Assembly: GCA_029706075.1 (NCBI GenBank)
Contig: JAINUG010000196.1
Span: 1,211,001 to 1,275,000, forward strand
DNA from: Aldrovandia affinis
Lineage: Eukaryota; Chordata; Actinopteri; Notacanthiformes; Halosauridae
DNA: 64,000 nucleotides
Direction: 5' to 3'
Each line of letters opens with the position of its first letter. Positions within the stretch are counted from its first letter, which is position 1. This document shows positions 22,385 through 34,309 of this stretch, piece by piece. Both the position numbers and the translations under genes were made by a program. The notes under the pieces were generated by a model, which made no database searches, had not been told where the DNA came from, and saw nothing but the letters and a program-made list of their open reading frames with translations.

Positions 22385-23975
22385 CAGGCAGTAGAGAAAA
22401 TAATGAAAACCCCAACCAATGCATGAATATCTATTAACTAATAAGTAGTTGCTGCCCTTTGCCTTCAGAACAGCTTCAATCCTTCTTGGAATGCCGTTAT
22501 ACAAGATTTGAACTGTTTCTAGTGGGATATTGGACCATTATTCATAAAGGAAAGCCTCTAGTTCTTTCAGAGATGAAAGCAGTTTAAATGAACTCTGCAC
22601 TCTTCATTCCAGAACTTCCCGTAAAGGTTTAATGACGTTTAGATCTGGTGATTGGGAAGGCCATGGAAGGTGTTTGACATCATCCTGGTGTTCATGAAAC
22701 CACTTTTCAATCTATTTATCAGGGTCATGGCTAGATAGTAACCCTATTTTGTCCAACTTTTTCCAATAGTAACCCTATTTTGCGAGGTTTGACTAAGTCC
22801 CCATAGTAACGAAGGAAAGCATCCAACCCTCGCTCCAGCTGTCTTATACCCACTAGCACTATGAAACACGGCAAACCCTAACTCCAGTCTCTATGGCACT
22901 TTGATGATTTTTTTATTTTGCTGCTGTTGTCATTGCAAGATCATTCCGCTAAAATAATAGTTTATCTTGCAAATTTCTATGATGAACTTAACGTAGCTAC
23001 AAGTAACCTTAGCTATCTTATTCTCAGTTCCATTCACAACGCTGAACTTAACGTAGCTGCAGGTACCCATAGCTAATGTTAGCTAGCTATCTAGTTTATT
23101 CACAGCTGCACAGCTGCACAACAAACCTTAAGTCTATCAAATGGGAACACCCTATAAATCATTTAACCAAAGTTATTTATGCAAACTGAGAGTTGCTCAA
23201 AAGGCTTGGTAAGAAAACGTTCTCAACTCAAATTCAGATATATATAATATACAGACATTTTTGTTCGCTCTTTATACTGTTTCATGTAAATATTAAACTC
23301 TTTCAAGAACTGAAATTTTGTATGCTGCCACCGTTAGCCATTTGTCTCACCAAATAGCGGCAAATGCACATGCACAAGATCTGGGAAGCAATAGGGTTAC
23401 TATCTAGCCATGATCTTGACGAAAAAATGTTTGCACCATAAGGTGCACCTGGTTGCCTAAAATGGCTTTGTAATTTTACTATACAGAGTAATAATTGGAC
23501 TCCCACAAGATGGCTGCACATACCATAGCAGATTCAGCACCATGTTTAACAGATGGGAACAGGCAATGTAGGTTGAAGTCTTCCTTTGGCTTTCTCTAAG
23601 CCAAAAAGAGTAAAAAACAACTCATCAGACCATATTGCTTTCTTCCACTGCTCAGAAGTTTTGAACTCATTTCCCCACTTATGCATTGTTGCGTATTGAC
23701 CTTGGTCACATGCGGTTTATGAATATCAGCCCTACCATAACTAGATACAGTTTTTGTTGACACTGGGTCATGGAGGTGTAGATTCAGTTATGCGGTCATT
23801 TGTGAGGTTGATAGTTTTTAGTAACTATCCTGTTAAGTGTGCCTGTCCCTGTCAGTGAGCTTTGAGTTGTGACCAACGTGCCTCTTTCCTGATGCAGTTT
23901 TTCCTTTTCCTTGTTTTAAATAATATTGCCACTCTATTAAATAATATTGCCATGTGAATTTTCCATTTTTCTATT
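22385..23975 (-). mobile_element. Tc1/mariner relic (same group as 16730-17380), interrupted
   Basis: On the minus strand, transposase pieces can be followed: the HQDD, PSQSPDLNVI-type and SLKELEAF parts at 22480-22720, and the earlier middle region (SDELFF-like, TPNFLSSGRK-like) at 23600-23700. The left end starts CAGGCAGTAGAGAAAATAAT. The right end is not clear and is placed approximately. Stops and frameshifts are common. Another inverted-repeat element is inserted at 22725-23413. Confidence 0.7.
22725..23413. mobile_element. Inverted-repeat element inserted in the Tc1 relic
   Basis: TCATGGCTAGATAGTAACCC at 22725-22744 is matched in exact reverse complement at 23394-23413. The motif AGTAACCCTATTTTG is repeated at 22738-22752 and again about 30 bp later. 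The interior contains GCTAGC-rich sequence and no gene. The flanks on either side both belong to one Tc1 relic. The target duplication could not be read with confidence. Confidence 0.7.
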
Positions 23976-26400
23976 GCCTTTAGTTTTTTTATGATTGCTC
24001 ATGATAATCTAAGCCCAAAGTAATGAATCATAGTTATATCAAAAGTCTCTTAGATGTCCCCCAATAAACATATTCTACTCCTAGATGGGATATTTAATTA
24101 CATAGAGCAATTCAAAGTAAAAAACTTGATTTGCATTGTTTGAAAAAATATATTTATTGTAAGGTTATTTCCATAGCAATGAGAAAAAACAAACAAGGTA
24201 GCAGCCATTGACACTCGAGCGATGAGAGTGAGACATGCATGCTTTTCAGGCTATAGAGGTTAAAGGTATACACTGTTGAACTCATAGGCCCTAAAGCCAC
24301 AGGTTCAAGCCAGTCATTATTTGACTACAGTATGCTTGGGAGTCTGTAGCAATGGGAAACAACCATGGTATGGTGACTTTAAGTTTGCTACGGTTCCTCA
24401 GATTACCACTGCATTAACTCCACCCAACAATATGTCAGGGGCCCATAGGCTACTGGTCATTGTCAGCAAATGTGAAATTGGGGAGAGAAAAGGGGTAACT
24501 TGTTTAAATAAATAAATAAATTAGATATGCTAAGAATAACAATGAAATGGCAGGAATCATTATCAGAGGAGCAGTAATGGGCTTTCCCCTCTGCCACTTT
24601 GTCTTTCCTGATAAGTTCCAGGAGAATAAGTAGATAAGGTATCAGTAAGCATTCCACCCCTCAGACATTGATAAAACCATTAAATGTTCTCTTAAGAAAA
24701 AATAAGGCTATCAGAAGCTAATGCAAATGATACAATTTATATTTGAACATTTGCATTTGGTGTAAACAAAAAAAAGTATTGAATTAAAGCTCATTACGTC
24801 AATTGGTGCTAATGATACAGTACAACCATTATTTCTACAAAAATGCCAATCACAAAGATTAAAACGCAAACCAAATTTCCTGAATTGCATTGAATAGCAT
24901 TGCCCTGCATGCTCTGAGGCTCTTGTTAATGGGAATGTGAAATGTCAAGCAGTTTCTCTCAAAAGTTGTGCCTACCTCCAGTGTTGGTATAAACTAGTGA
25001 ATGACATCACAGCAGTGAGTCTTTAAAATCTGTACAGGATATCTCTATTCCTAGCCTGTAGAGCTTGCTCCTCGGAATATTGACTTGGGTATGCCAGACT
25101 CAACTTGTAATGGAGTGTCTTTGGGACTAATGGCTCAGGCATTTGAAAGCAGATGATGCAGATAACGCTGATAAGAGCTCGCTGACTGGCTATCAGAAGG
25201 CCCGGCCCGTTGGCTGCTTATCACTCGACAGCTCTTCCATTCCACTGCACAATCGCATCTCCTCTCTGAAATGCATTTGCTTGGCCTGAATCCTAAGTGA
25301 CGTGAGTTGATATTGTATTTCACAATTCTCCCTGGATCACCTCTCCTTTGTCACCCTGTCTAACGGGCTGTCGATTGCTGTATAGTTTCTGCACTTGAAC
25401 GCTCAGATACACTTCTCTGTCTCCGCACAGGTAGGCAGGGGTCTTCCAGAATGCTCAAACAATGTCCTGCAACTTGAAACTTCGCTGGCAGGGATTTCAA
25501 GTGAACCAATCCTCAGGGAGAGTCTCTGGAATGCCCATCTGACAAGGGTTACCAAGGAAACACAGTTTCCACAGGAAGTATGGTAGAGGAAGGTATAAGC
25601 CACACCACACCACCACATGTGGCAGGGCCTTAGGCTGGGTTCACACACACAACGTATGCATGCAAAGTATGCATCAAAAATGCACTTCTAATATTGTTTT
25701 CAATGATAGTAGTGTGTTGGCGCACCACAGAGGTCAATGCAAGTTACATTGAAACAACACCCCGTCGCCCATTAATAGAGTTCAATAGAGTTTAACTTAT
25801 GACATACTACCCTCTGATATAGCAATGCGTCAGCCAGTCAGGTCACATTTTTGAGCGGGAACTGGAATTCAGTGGGCGAGATTTCATTTGTTTGTATTTT
25901 GAAACAAGGTGGATGCCACTGTGAGCATTCACCCGGAGCTGTTTGATATATTCAGAAAAATATATGAAGACAGCTCACGGCAAGCGTTGATCAGTGTATG
26001 TATGTACATTTATTTACCTCACAAATAATATTAGGCTAGCTAGCTATAGGATATGACAGGTTATCAAAAATGCTAATTTACCTCACAAAGCCTATGACTG
26101 AGGCTAGCTAGATGCATTTGGATTCGTTTTCCATATGAAACTGCAAACTGCAAACATGCCTTCATTAAACCAACATTGCCCTATGCGTCAATTCAACGCA
26201 AACCCTACTGTGGGTGTGCCTTACAGTACTAGCCAGAGGTAAAAATATGCAATGAATCAGTTAGCCATGAACATTCTAGAACACCTGGGATTCCACTTCA
26301 TGAGATTAACAGCACAGGGTATTATCTGGCTCTCTCCTGATAAACATTAATGGTGCCTGTGCATGGAATTGGTATCCCCTGTGAAAAAATATATATACAC
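23976..26400. other. Gene-free stretch
   Basis: A short AAAT microsatellite lies at 24505-24522. The phrase GTTAAAGGTATACACTG with CACAGGTTCAAGCC near 24260-24315 could be a decayed tRNA-like head. The parts 24690-24870 and 25140-25310 look like unique, perhaps conserved sequence. The interval 25634-26230, opening GGCTGGGTTCACACACACAA, may be a decayed DNA transposon (see the MADF-like entry). Confidence 0.35.
25905..25997 (+). pseudogene. MADF-like coding fragment followed by a splice-donor-like site
   Basis: The plus strand reads VDATVSIHPELFDIF, then RKIYEDSSRQALIS, and is followed by GTATGT. The pattern of a hydrophobic start, HPELFD and a following Y-D/E segment resembles the first half of a MADF domain, a DNA-binding module found in the accessory protein of PIF/Harbinger transposons. 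No stop occurs inside, but nothing further was found downstream. The call is from pattern recognition alone. Confidence 0.3.
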
Positions 26401-26455
26401 AAGAGCATAAGAATGTTTAATGATGAGAACAGGCTGTTCAGCCCATCTAGGCTTG
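26401..26455 (-). mobile_element. CR1-like LINE, 3'-terminal fragment
   Basis: CATAAGAATGTTTAATGATG, AGAACAGGCTGTTCAGCCCA and TCTAGGCTT match the left ends of the LINE at 38464 and, in reverse, the right end of the LINE near 50750-50800. Only the last 60 bp or so remain. Confidence 0.85.
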
Positions 26456-28615
26456 TAATTTTAAAGAGATCTGTCTGAAGAATATCCATCACTTTTTCAA
26501 GCTGGATACAGCACTGTATATTATGGTAGATTTAAAACTGGACACATATATTGTCATATGTCAATATGAGTTCAAATATGAAATTCCAAAATTATAATGT
26601 ATTTGGTGTTTGTATATTTATGTAATTTTTTACATATGTTCTCCAATTGCAATTTTTCCAATTGCAACTCTCCCTGGGTTTAATTTTTTTCAGACACTAT
26701 CTAAGCACTTTTTTGTGGGCCATAAGCATCATCATCAGCAGCTTATTGGCATGTCGCTGGCTTGTCCTGTCATGTTAAGGGGCAGTCACTGAGATGCCAT
26801 GCTGTGTTCGCATCCTGACTGCCTCATAATCTTAGCCAGGAAGTTCTCTCTCTTGGCTCAAACCCATGTGGGAGTGGGCGGTCTTTGGCAGTGATAAGTC
26901 ACAGCCGAGTGTGGCCTGGACACTCGGAGGAGCACTGAGTCAGATATACTCTTTATAAGGAGGTTACATGGATGCAGACATGCGTACAGCTCTAGATAAA
27001 AGAGTAAGAGCACTTTTGTGCCTACATATGCTTGGAACTGTACCTACGCTCATTAATTACACTTTTTCTTCAATATATATATACTTTTTATGATCTGGAC
27101 ATAACATCGTTTTTTGGAGCTCACAGTCTGATGATTTGTGATGGAGAGAAAAAATGAAAGACTGCTTGTTCATTTTGTATGTCTCGTGCTTTTGTGGGGT
27201 TTTGGGGCCTCCTTCCCATAGAATACCAGTCAATAAAGTGGTCTCATATCTCCCTGCATCCCGTGGTAATCACTTGTTGCAGATATTGCGTGACCTGCCC
27301 ATCAGAATGGCTGTGCATAGCAAGAGCTCCTCTAACCCTTGACTCTTTTAAAACATTCTCTATATAACCTCATAATCTCATATAACCAAAGTTACTTGAT
27401 ATACATTTTTCACAAATTGCAAATCAAAGAGGACTACATCAAGAACAATGCCTCTTTCCTCACCTGCACCATCTTCACCTAAAATAAAAAAAAGGATTCT
27501 GCCGACTGGGGCATGGTCAACATGGCACATCAGATTGCTCACTCTCTGACGCACTCATTCAAAACTGACATCACGGTGTTTAGGGATGACTTTTCTGTTG
27601 AAAACAATCCAGAAATTGAATCTGGACATGATTTCAGACAAGAACAAAAAATACGCTCTACGACCATACCTCCAAACTTGAGTTACTGGAAAGGTAAATT
27701 GTCGATCATGAAGACAAGAGCAGATGTAAGAACCTGTGTCTTAGCCTACCACAAGGCACCAGAAAGGATGACTCAAGTGGCCTTCATCAAAACATAACTT
27801 TCAATCTGGTTTCCATTGTTGGCTGGATGGGAAAATGGACCAGACACCATGATACAAAGGACCGGAAAAAAACATGAGTATTAATCTTTAGATTTACGAG
27901 ATTTGTCCCTGTTTTACCTTCTATCCACAAAGAAGATAATTGCTTTCAATCCTTTCTTCTAAAGAATAGCCTATGTGGAATGAGACATTAATAGAAAACA
28001 TTGGTGCCAGTGGGTATGGTCAGAGTCTTAGTGGGAGTGGTTATAAAATGCTGCAGGGATGGGAAGGAGAGGACTGATGAAATAGAAAATGATGCGGGAG
28101 CGGTCAGAAATGTTGCAGGTGCAGGCGGGGGCGGGAAGACTCTAGCTGCACTTGGGTCGGGAGGGCAGGACGGTGCTGGTACCCTGATACTTCTTATTTT
28201 CTGCTTCTCACTGAGGGTTGTACTATTCACTGTGCTCACCTGTATAGGTTCAATTATTGACTTCACTTTTGCTAATTAGTTTTAGTAAGTACATTTAATA
28301 CCCAATTTCCACCCATATCCCTATCTTGAGCTGTAAATGTTTAGCATGTTCAATGTAACTGAACTATTTTTTGGACATAAAGATAGACTTGGCCCTTATC
28401 CAGGAAACACAGTTAAAGAAGGGTGACATTTCTATATTAAATAAAATGATTTATTTTGTGGCTGCATCATCTTCCCAATAAAATAAAACTAAGGAGTGTC
28501 AGTTTTAGTTAGCAGAAACCTACACATAACAATATTGTGTTCTTGTTGTGAAAAATATGGGAAGGTTAGTATACAGTATATGAAAGCTGCCATTTGTGGT
28601 ATAAAAGTCACTTTC
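26456..28615. other. Gene-free stretch
   Basis: A 94-codon plus-strand frame at 27513-27797 and overlapping frames on both strands at 27988-28279 were examined. None shows a known family, splice context or codon bias that would support a gene. The rest is AT-rich and unrecognised. Confidence 0.4.
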
Positions 28616-28923
28616 ATCTCAGCTAGGGCTGTGACGGTATGACATTTTCATGGTATGATAATCGTACCACTCAATGTTTTCTGTATATCACGGAATCAGT
28701 TTTTAAGCTACAAAAAAAGTATCACACAAAGTTTACAGCTCAATCTGTTTATTGTATGGCTCTTTGCAGATACACCAATTTTATTTCAAAATACAACAAA
28801 AAATGCAACTGAATATAGTTCATTCCTTGTAATTGTATGTTTAAATCAATTTAAATCATTCACTTAGCAAATTAACATTTTACATTTTACTAGCTTATCG
28901 GATCTAGTACCATTTTTAGCAAT

Positions 28924-29211
28924 TTACTTTTTTGTGCCATAACGTGAAGGATGATCTTCACACAGATGGAATGCAAGGTTTGATGTGTTCCCTCCTCTGG
29001 CCATTACATGTTTCCCACATTCTCTACAGATGGGAGATTCTAAACAACAACAGCATTTTTTTTCTGAATCCAAAGTGAGTCCATGAACGAGTTTGATTTT
29101 TGGGGGGATATAATCGTTATTACAGACCGCCTTGGCATCGGAGTCAGCGTCGGACAAAACAAAATGCAAGAACAGCCAAAGAGGTGGTGCAATTATGACA
29201 TTAGCAGACAC
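28924..29211 (-). pseudogene. hAT transposase N-terminal BED zinc finger fragment
   Basis: BED fingers bind DNA at hAT transposon ends. The frame ends CRECGKHVMARGGNTSNLAF, followed by HLCEDH, giving the CxxC, then HxxxxH arrangement with the conserved GNTSNL segment typical of the fold. The stop follows soon after, so the remaining transposase (the RNase-H-like part and dimerisation region) is absent. The native start codon is unclear: the open frame begins at a GTG. Confidence 0.8.
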
Positions 29212-29254
29212 CCGAGGTCCAGCATCATATTATTTAATATGGTTTTTTTTTGAC

Positions 29255-29614
29255 ATTTTAGAACATTTTAGACTGGGATACAAACGAACACGGAAGCACG
29301 AACACAAACACGATGGAACAAGACTCGGGTAAGCAACAACAACAACAACAACAAACAAAAACAAAAGAAAGGCAATCTGGCAACAAACATGGGAAAACAC
29401 ACAGCTTAAATACATCAGACATAACGAGAAACAATCAGGAATAACACGAATGCAGCTAACTGCAATCAGATACACGAGGAACAAGTGAAAACGATAATAC
29501 AATGACGAGACTGGAAACAGGTAAATGAAAGTGAAAACACGGACCGGACAACCAGGAAAACATGGAATAAACTAAAACACCTAATTACGGGGAACACGAA
29601 CACGAGACGTGACA
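29255..29614 (-). mobile_element. LTR-like insert (possible solo LTR) inside the hAT element
   Basis: On the minus strand it starts TGTCACGTCTCGTG at 29614, has a TATA-like TATTTAAGC with downstream GTGTGTTTTCC, and a GTT-rich tract. A sequence starting the same way (TGTCACGG) with TATTTAAGGG lies at 45295. The far end and the target duplication were not resolved, so both the LTR assignment and the 29255 boundary are tentative. Confidence 0.4.
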
Positions 29615-29948
29615 GGTAACGGTTGAAATGTTTTTTTCCTGCATTACAATAGCTTTTGCCACATGATTTACTATCACAGTATTACGTTAAGTTTATGATA
29701 GTACTATTTCATATTTTAATACCATGGTGCACTGTCATACCAGTATACTGTCACACCCCTAATCTCAGCATACTTTCATCCCCTATTATATCAGACACAC
29801 AATTGTCTCTTCTTGAATTCGCTGATTTCTAAATAATTATTGCAGACATGCAGTTATTAACCAATGTTTTTGATTTAGGGCTCAGGAAACACTTTAGTAA
29901 CAACTGGCCTTAAGCAACATATTCATTGAAAATTAAGACTTTTACATA

Positions 29949-30075
29949 GTTCTGTGTTGCTCAGTAGGTAGAGTTTGGTGCTGACGATGCTTAGGTTGTG
30001 GGTTTGCATTGGGGCCACATATACTGAAAAATATATGCATTTATTACTGGTGCTTTGGATAATAACGGCATATGT
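29949..30075 (+). mobile_element. tRNA-derived SINE (family B) with L2-type tail
   Basis: A tRNA-like head (TGTTGCTCAGTAGGTAG, then GGTTGTGGGTTTGCATTGG with a B-box-like core) is joined to CACATATACTGAAAAATATA and a tail of GCTTTGGATAATAACGGC. That tail resembles the GCTTTGGATAAAAGCGTCTG end shared with L2 LINEs. The copy at 63035-63173 has the same order on the other strand. Confidence 0.82.
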
Positions 30076-30115
30076 TACATGCAGTTTCTACCAAACTTTT
30101 GAAGAATTTCTGGTA

Positions 30116-31360
30116 CACTGCCCATCCAAAAAAAAAGTCACACACTAATATTTAATTGGACCGCCTTTAGCTTTGATTACAGCACGCATTCGCCGTGGCA
30201 TCGTTTCGATAAGCTTCTGCAATGTCACAACATTTACTTCCGTCTAGAGTTGCATTAATTTTTCGCCGAGATCTTGTATTGATGATGGGAGAGTCGGACC
30301 GCTGCGCAAAGTCTTCTCCAGCACATCCCAAAGATTCTCAATGGGGTTAAGGTCTGTACTCTGTGGTGGCCAATCCATGTGTGAAAATGATGTCTCATGC
30401 TCCCTGAACCACTCTTTCACAATTTGAGCCCGATGAATTGTGGCATTGTCATCTTGGAATATGCCCGTGCCATCAGGGAAGAAAAAATCCATTGATGGAA
30501 AGACCTGGTTATTCAGTATATTCAGGTAGTCAGCTGACCTCATTCTTTGGGCACATAACGTTGCTGAACCTAGACCTGACCAACTGCAGCAACCCCAGAT
30601 CATAACACTGCCCCCACAGGCTTGTACGGTAGGCACTAGGCATGATGGGTGCATCACTTCATCCGCCTCTCTTCTTACCCTGATGCACCCATCACTCTGG
30701 AACAGGGTAAATCTGGACTCATCAGACCACATGACCTTCTTCCATTGCTCCAGAGTCCAATCTTTATGCTCCCTAGCAAATGTAAGCCTTTTTTTCTGAT
30801 TAGCCTCACTGACAAGTGTTTTTCTTAAGGCTACACAGCTGTTTAGTCCCAATCCCTTGAGTTCCCTTCGCATTGTGCATGTGTAAATGGTCTTACTTTC
30901 ACTATTAAACATAGCCGTGAGTTCTACCGTTGATTTTTTACGATATGATTTCACCAAACGTTTAAGTGATCGCCGATCACGATCATTCAATATTTTTTTC
31001 CGACCGCATTTCTTCCTCGAAGATGATGGTTCACCACTATCCTTCCAGGTTTTAATAATGCATTGGACAGTTCTTAACCCAATTTGAGTAGTTTCAGTAA
31101 TCTCCTTAGTTGTTTTCTTTGCTTGATGCAGGCCAATAATTTGACCCTTCTGAAACAGATTAACATCTTTTCCACGACCACAGGATATGTCTTCCGACAT
31201 TGTTGTTAAGAAATGAAAAGCTACTCACTGCATCAGTTAGGGTTAAATAACTTGTTGCCAGCTAAAACATATTAATCACTGCAGTAATTATCCAATGGAA
31301 GGCTCTTACCTATTTGCTTAGTTAAATCCAGGTGGTGACTTTTTTTTGGGCCAGGCAGTG
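30116..31360 (-). mobile_element. Nearly complete Tc1/mariner element, DD36E type, 1.25 kb
   Basis: The ends read CACTGCCCATCCAAAAAAAA and, in reverse complement, CACTGCCTGGCCCAAAAAAA, with AGTCAC following both. TA lies directly outside (30114-30115 and 31361-31362). One transposase gene fills the minus strand. The size and the close spacing of gene and ends are those of a complete element. Confidence 0.93.
30244..31200 (-). CDS. DD36E-type Tc1/mariner transposase, truncated by a late stop
   Basis: The ATG at 31200 opens [14 protein letters not shown] and the frame runs 318 codons. Two N-terminal helix-turn-helix parts ([16 protein letters not shown]; a GRKK motif between them) are followed by the catalytic boxes [21 protein letters not shown] and [14 protein letters not shown]. 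The last two acidic residues are 36 apart, as in the DD36E (Incomer) group. The TAG at 30246-30244 probably replaces a tryptophan codon (TGG). The same frame stays open for about 34 more codons (LIETMPRRMRAVIKAKGG) to a TAG near 30140. All three catalytic residues are kept, so whether it is inactive cannot be decided from sequence. Confidence 0.9.
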   Translation of the reverse strand: MSEDISCGRGKDVNLFQKGQIIGLHQAKKTTKEITETTQIGLRTVQCIIKTWKDSGEPSSSRKKCGRKKILNDRDRRSLKRLVKSYRKKSTVELTAMFNSESKTIYTCTMRRELKGLGLNSCVALRKTLVSEANQKKRLTFAREHKDWTLEQWKKVMWSDESRFTLFQSDGCIRVRREADEVMHPSCLVPTVQACGGSVMIWGCCSWSGLGSATLCAQRMRSADYLNILNNQVFPSMDFFFPDGTGIFQDDNATIHRAQIVKEWFREHETSFSHMDWPPQSTDLNPIENLWDVLEKTLRSGPTLPSSIQDLGEKLMQL

Positions 31361-31362
31361 TA

Positions 31363-31789
31363 TTTTCTGCTGTTAAGTGTGTCATCAGGAACAGTTAAAT
31401 TTTGTTTGCTTCCCAACTTAATAACGTTTCAGATTAGAGACCAAAATGGCATCCTCAACATTAACTTTATGATTCCACTGTACTGTAGCTTGACTTAATA
31501 TAACATAAATTAATTATTTACTCAGATACCAAGCTGAATTTATCATCCACATGAGAAGACAGAACTACTGTTTTATTTTTTTAGGAGTAGTCCCAGACCA
31601 CCTCTGAGACTGAGACTTCACAAAGAGTCCGCTTTTCTGACATTTAAAGTAATTACTAGGGATGTGAATAATTGTGACACATATCTTTTTTGGGGGAAAT
31701 ATTGCTTGTTAAACAAAATATTTTTATCTGAGCAGTTGTATTAGTATAAAAGAATGCAATTTGATCTGCTATGGGGTTCTGCTTTAAGA
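31363..31789. other. Gene-free stretch
   Basis: AT-rich sequence between two transposons. Nothing was recognised. Confidence 0.5.
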
Positions 31790-32450
31790 ACTGGAAAACT
31801 TAGAGGGCAACATGGATAGAGCAAGATATAGACAAATCTTGGAGGAAAACCTGCTGCAGTCTGCAAGAGACTTGGCACTTGGGAGAAGATTCATATTCTA
31901 GCATTACAATGACTCAAAGCATACAACAAAAGCCACATTGGAGTCGTTTAAAGATAAAAAATCTATATCCTGAACAGGGGCGTGTTTAGGGGGTGGCCTA
32001 GGGTGGCACGTACCACCCCTGGAATCTGATTGGCCACCCCAGGTGCCACCCCAGATGCTGGATTGAGAATATGTGGAACGATTTGAAAATTACTGTTCAC
32101 CAATGGTCCCCATCCAACCTGATGGAGCTTGAGCAATTTTGTAAAGAATTGCCAAACATTTCAGTGTCCAGATGTGCAAAACTGAGACCCAAAAAGACCC
32201 ACAGCTGTAATTGCAGATAAAGTATTAAATCAAGGGGGGTGAATACTTATGGAATCAATTATTGTCCGTTTTTTTTGTTTGTAATTAATTTTTAAAAGAT
32301 TTCAAGTTTTTTTAATTTGACATTATAGAGTATAATTTATGTGGCAAGAAATCAGAATTAAATCCATTTTGATTCCATGATATAAGGAAATAAAATGTGA
32401 AAAATGCCATAGGTGGTGAATACTTATTACACCCACTGTACATGCCCTGA
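31790..32450 (+). mobile_element. Decayed Tc1/mariner element, 3' half
   Basis: The plus strand keeps phrases of a Tc1 transposase in order: an ATCTTGGAGGAAAACCTG-type start, then a degenerate 'HYNDSKHTTKATLE' box, then a segment matching the NLW and SNLMELEQF region. The sequence ends with GGGGGTGAATACTTATGG and, at 32410-32437, GAATACTTATTACACCC. At about 31977-32055 a foreign piece rich in GGTGGC/GCCACC (inverted-repeat-like) interrupts it. Stops are frequent and the left end is lost. Confidence 0.7.
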
Positions 32451-33189
32451 TATTCCACTGAAGCTACCCCAGATGAAGTGCTTTGCTCAGCAGTGACATA
32501 GCAGTATCCCAATGTCAGGATTCAGACCCACAACCTTAGAGGTTAATGCAGTTAGCTGTCCTCCAAAACTGAGTTTAGATACAAATACATCCTTTGGACA
32601 GTTCAAACGGCAGCAAATCAATTATAATGGTGTTTTTTTCAACAATATAATCAGTGTACCAAACTGTTAATCATTTTAATAAATATTTCTGCTATCTCTT
32701 TGCACTGTTTATTTGTTGTACAAGATCTCGGGGAGACATCTTATAGATATTACATAATAAACTTGGTAGTCTGCAACTGAAGTATTTTCATGAGGCATCC
32801 TGACACATGCACATTGGTTCCAATGATATTTGCCCTGAACACATCACATCGAGATACATCACACATAATTTAATCCCAGATAAATACCAGATGCCTCATT
32901 TTAATATTACCCATCATGCTTTGGCTGTGATATAAAAGCTTGATGCTGGCATACAGTAAAGGTCTGAATCAACAGAGGTACCCAGGCAGAGGTGCCATCA
33001 CAAATCTTAAAGTGGTATGGCAGAAAATAGCATGTCCCCCTAAGCCCACACGGAAACATTCCAATACACATCAAGTAGCATAAGAGCTGTAATGTTGCTT
33101 TAATAACATAATTTATCTGACCTTGACATTACAACAAAAAAGTCATCTTTTAATTTCAAGTGAATACGGAATAGGATATGGGTTAAGTT
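32451..33189. other. Gene-free stretch
   Basis: A phrase at about 32480-32560 (TTTGCTCAGCAGTGACATAG and GGATTCAGACCCACAACCTT) resembles a fish repeat with a tRNA-like part, but weakly. No gene was seen. Confidence 0.35.
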
Positions 33190-33870
33190 AAATAGCAGTT
33201 TTTTATTTTATTTATTTAAAAGGGACAGCACACAGTAATCAACAAAAAACGTCAATGGGAGCTGACAATGGCAGAGTTAGCTTGAGAGCTAGTTTTCATC
33301 TGTAGTCCCTTGGCAGGTGACAGACTGATACAAGACAGTTACCGGTTCATACAGTACATAACATTTCAATTTAAGAGAGTATAAAAAGATTGTAGGCCAG
33401 ATAACAAGAGCAAAACAAAACAAAACAAAAACAAAACAAAGTTTATAATCAGACACTTCCTATTTACAACATTACAAGGTTCAATGAGAGCAGCTTTGAT
33501 TTATTTTCAGCCAAGGCTTAAGTTTTTGTGTGAAGGTGTGATAGTTGGTGTATGTATTTCTATATTTGTGAATATAGACACTTTAAATGTCAGCCATATT
33601 TGAGAGTACATCACACTCTTAGAAAAAAAGGTTCTAATAGCATTCTTTCCTTGTACAACTTTTTTCTAAGAGAGTATAAGGATTCAAATGACACCAATGG
33701 TGTGTCTGTACTATGTTTAAATCTGAAATAACAAAGAAAATGACAACTCAACTCATTTGAAGAAGCATCAATACGTTTGTTTTGAAGACAATTACATATG
33801 TGATCTGCAGACTCAACTTGACTTAACCTTCCTTTTGCTGGTGATCCCCAGCTCATTTGTGCTGCTTATT
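33190..33870 (-). repeat. Possible LINE 3'-end relic
   Basis: TTTATTTATTTAAAAGGGAC, then AGCACACAGTAATCAAC, and TTTTCATCTGTAGTCCC followed by CAGGTGACAGACTGATAC, look like the untranslated 3' end of a fish LINE read backwards. The layout is comparable to the left end of the LINE at 47828. An AAAAC run lies at 33411-33440. No reverse transcriptase motif was found, so the class is uncertain. Confidence 0.35.
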
Positions 33871-34309
33871 TTCTCAGCAAGATAATGTGCAATACTGTTA
33901 TATAGGTTATAACTACACACTAACATGTTCCCATTTCCCCCACAGAAAAGAAAAGAAAATGGAGCAATCTGTAAAAATAATAATAATAACTATTTATAAA
34001 TGACTTTTCCAGCAGTTAAAATTTTCACATTAATAAATGATTAAATTATGTTTTTAAATGATTATGAATGATCACAATGTCAGAAAATAGGGTGTGACTA
34101 TCAGTCAGAAGTCTCCAGCAATTATCAGTTCATCATGTTTTAACGCCAAAGACGATAAGAATTCAGAATACTACACAAAAGATGCATGGCAGTAAAGTGT
34201 GAACATACTCCAAAGGGGCTAAATTAATTCATTGCTACAGTTTAAGTTTGAATGGACTGTTTTCCATTGTGATTTAGATGTATGCAGCTGCAAAGGGATG
34301 TTCAATTAG
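33871..34309. other. Gene-free stretch
   Basis: AT-rich sequence with a short AAT run at 33975-33990. No feature could be supported. Confidence 0.5.

Larger units (their letters stand above)
28624..29761 (-). mobile_element. hAT transposon derivative with exact 8-bp target duplication
   Basis: ATCTCAGC lies at 28616-28623 and again at 29762-29769. The ends are TAGGGCTGTGACGGTAT and, in reverse complement, TAGGGGTGTGACAGTATAC, so the inverted repeats are about 17 bp with two mismatches. An 8-bp duplication with short inverted repeats is the hAT signature. Inside, the minus strand keeps only a BED zinc-finger part of the transposase and an LTR-like insert. The catalytic domain is missing, so the element cannot move by itself. 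Confidence 0.93.

Noticed and set aside
22165-22437. Hydrophobic segment resembling a membrane protein (LSIFFISLLLLFSILAF)
   Set aside because: T-rich sequence gives such residues by chance. No exon boundaries or homologous domain were seen, and the end of the frame runs into a Tc1 relic.
27513-28279. Frames of about 92-94 codons on both strands
   Set aside because: No start context, splice sites or recognisable domain; both strands are equally open at 27988-28279, which argues against coding.
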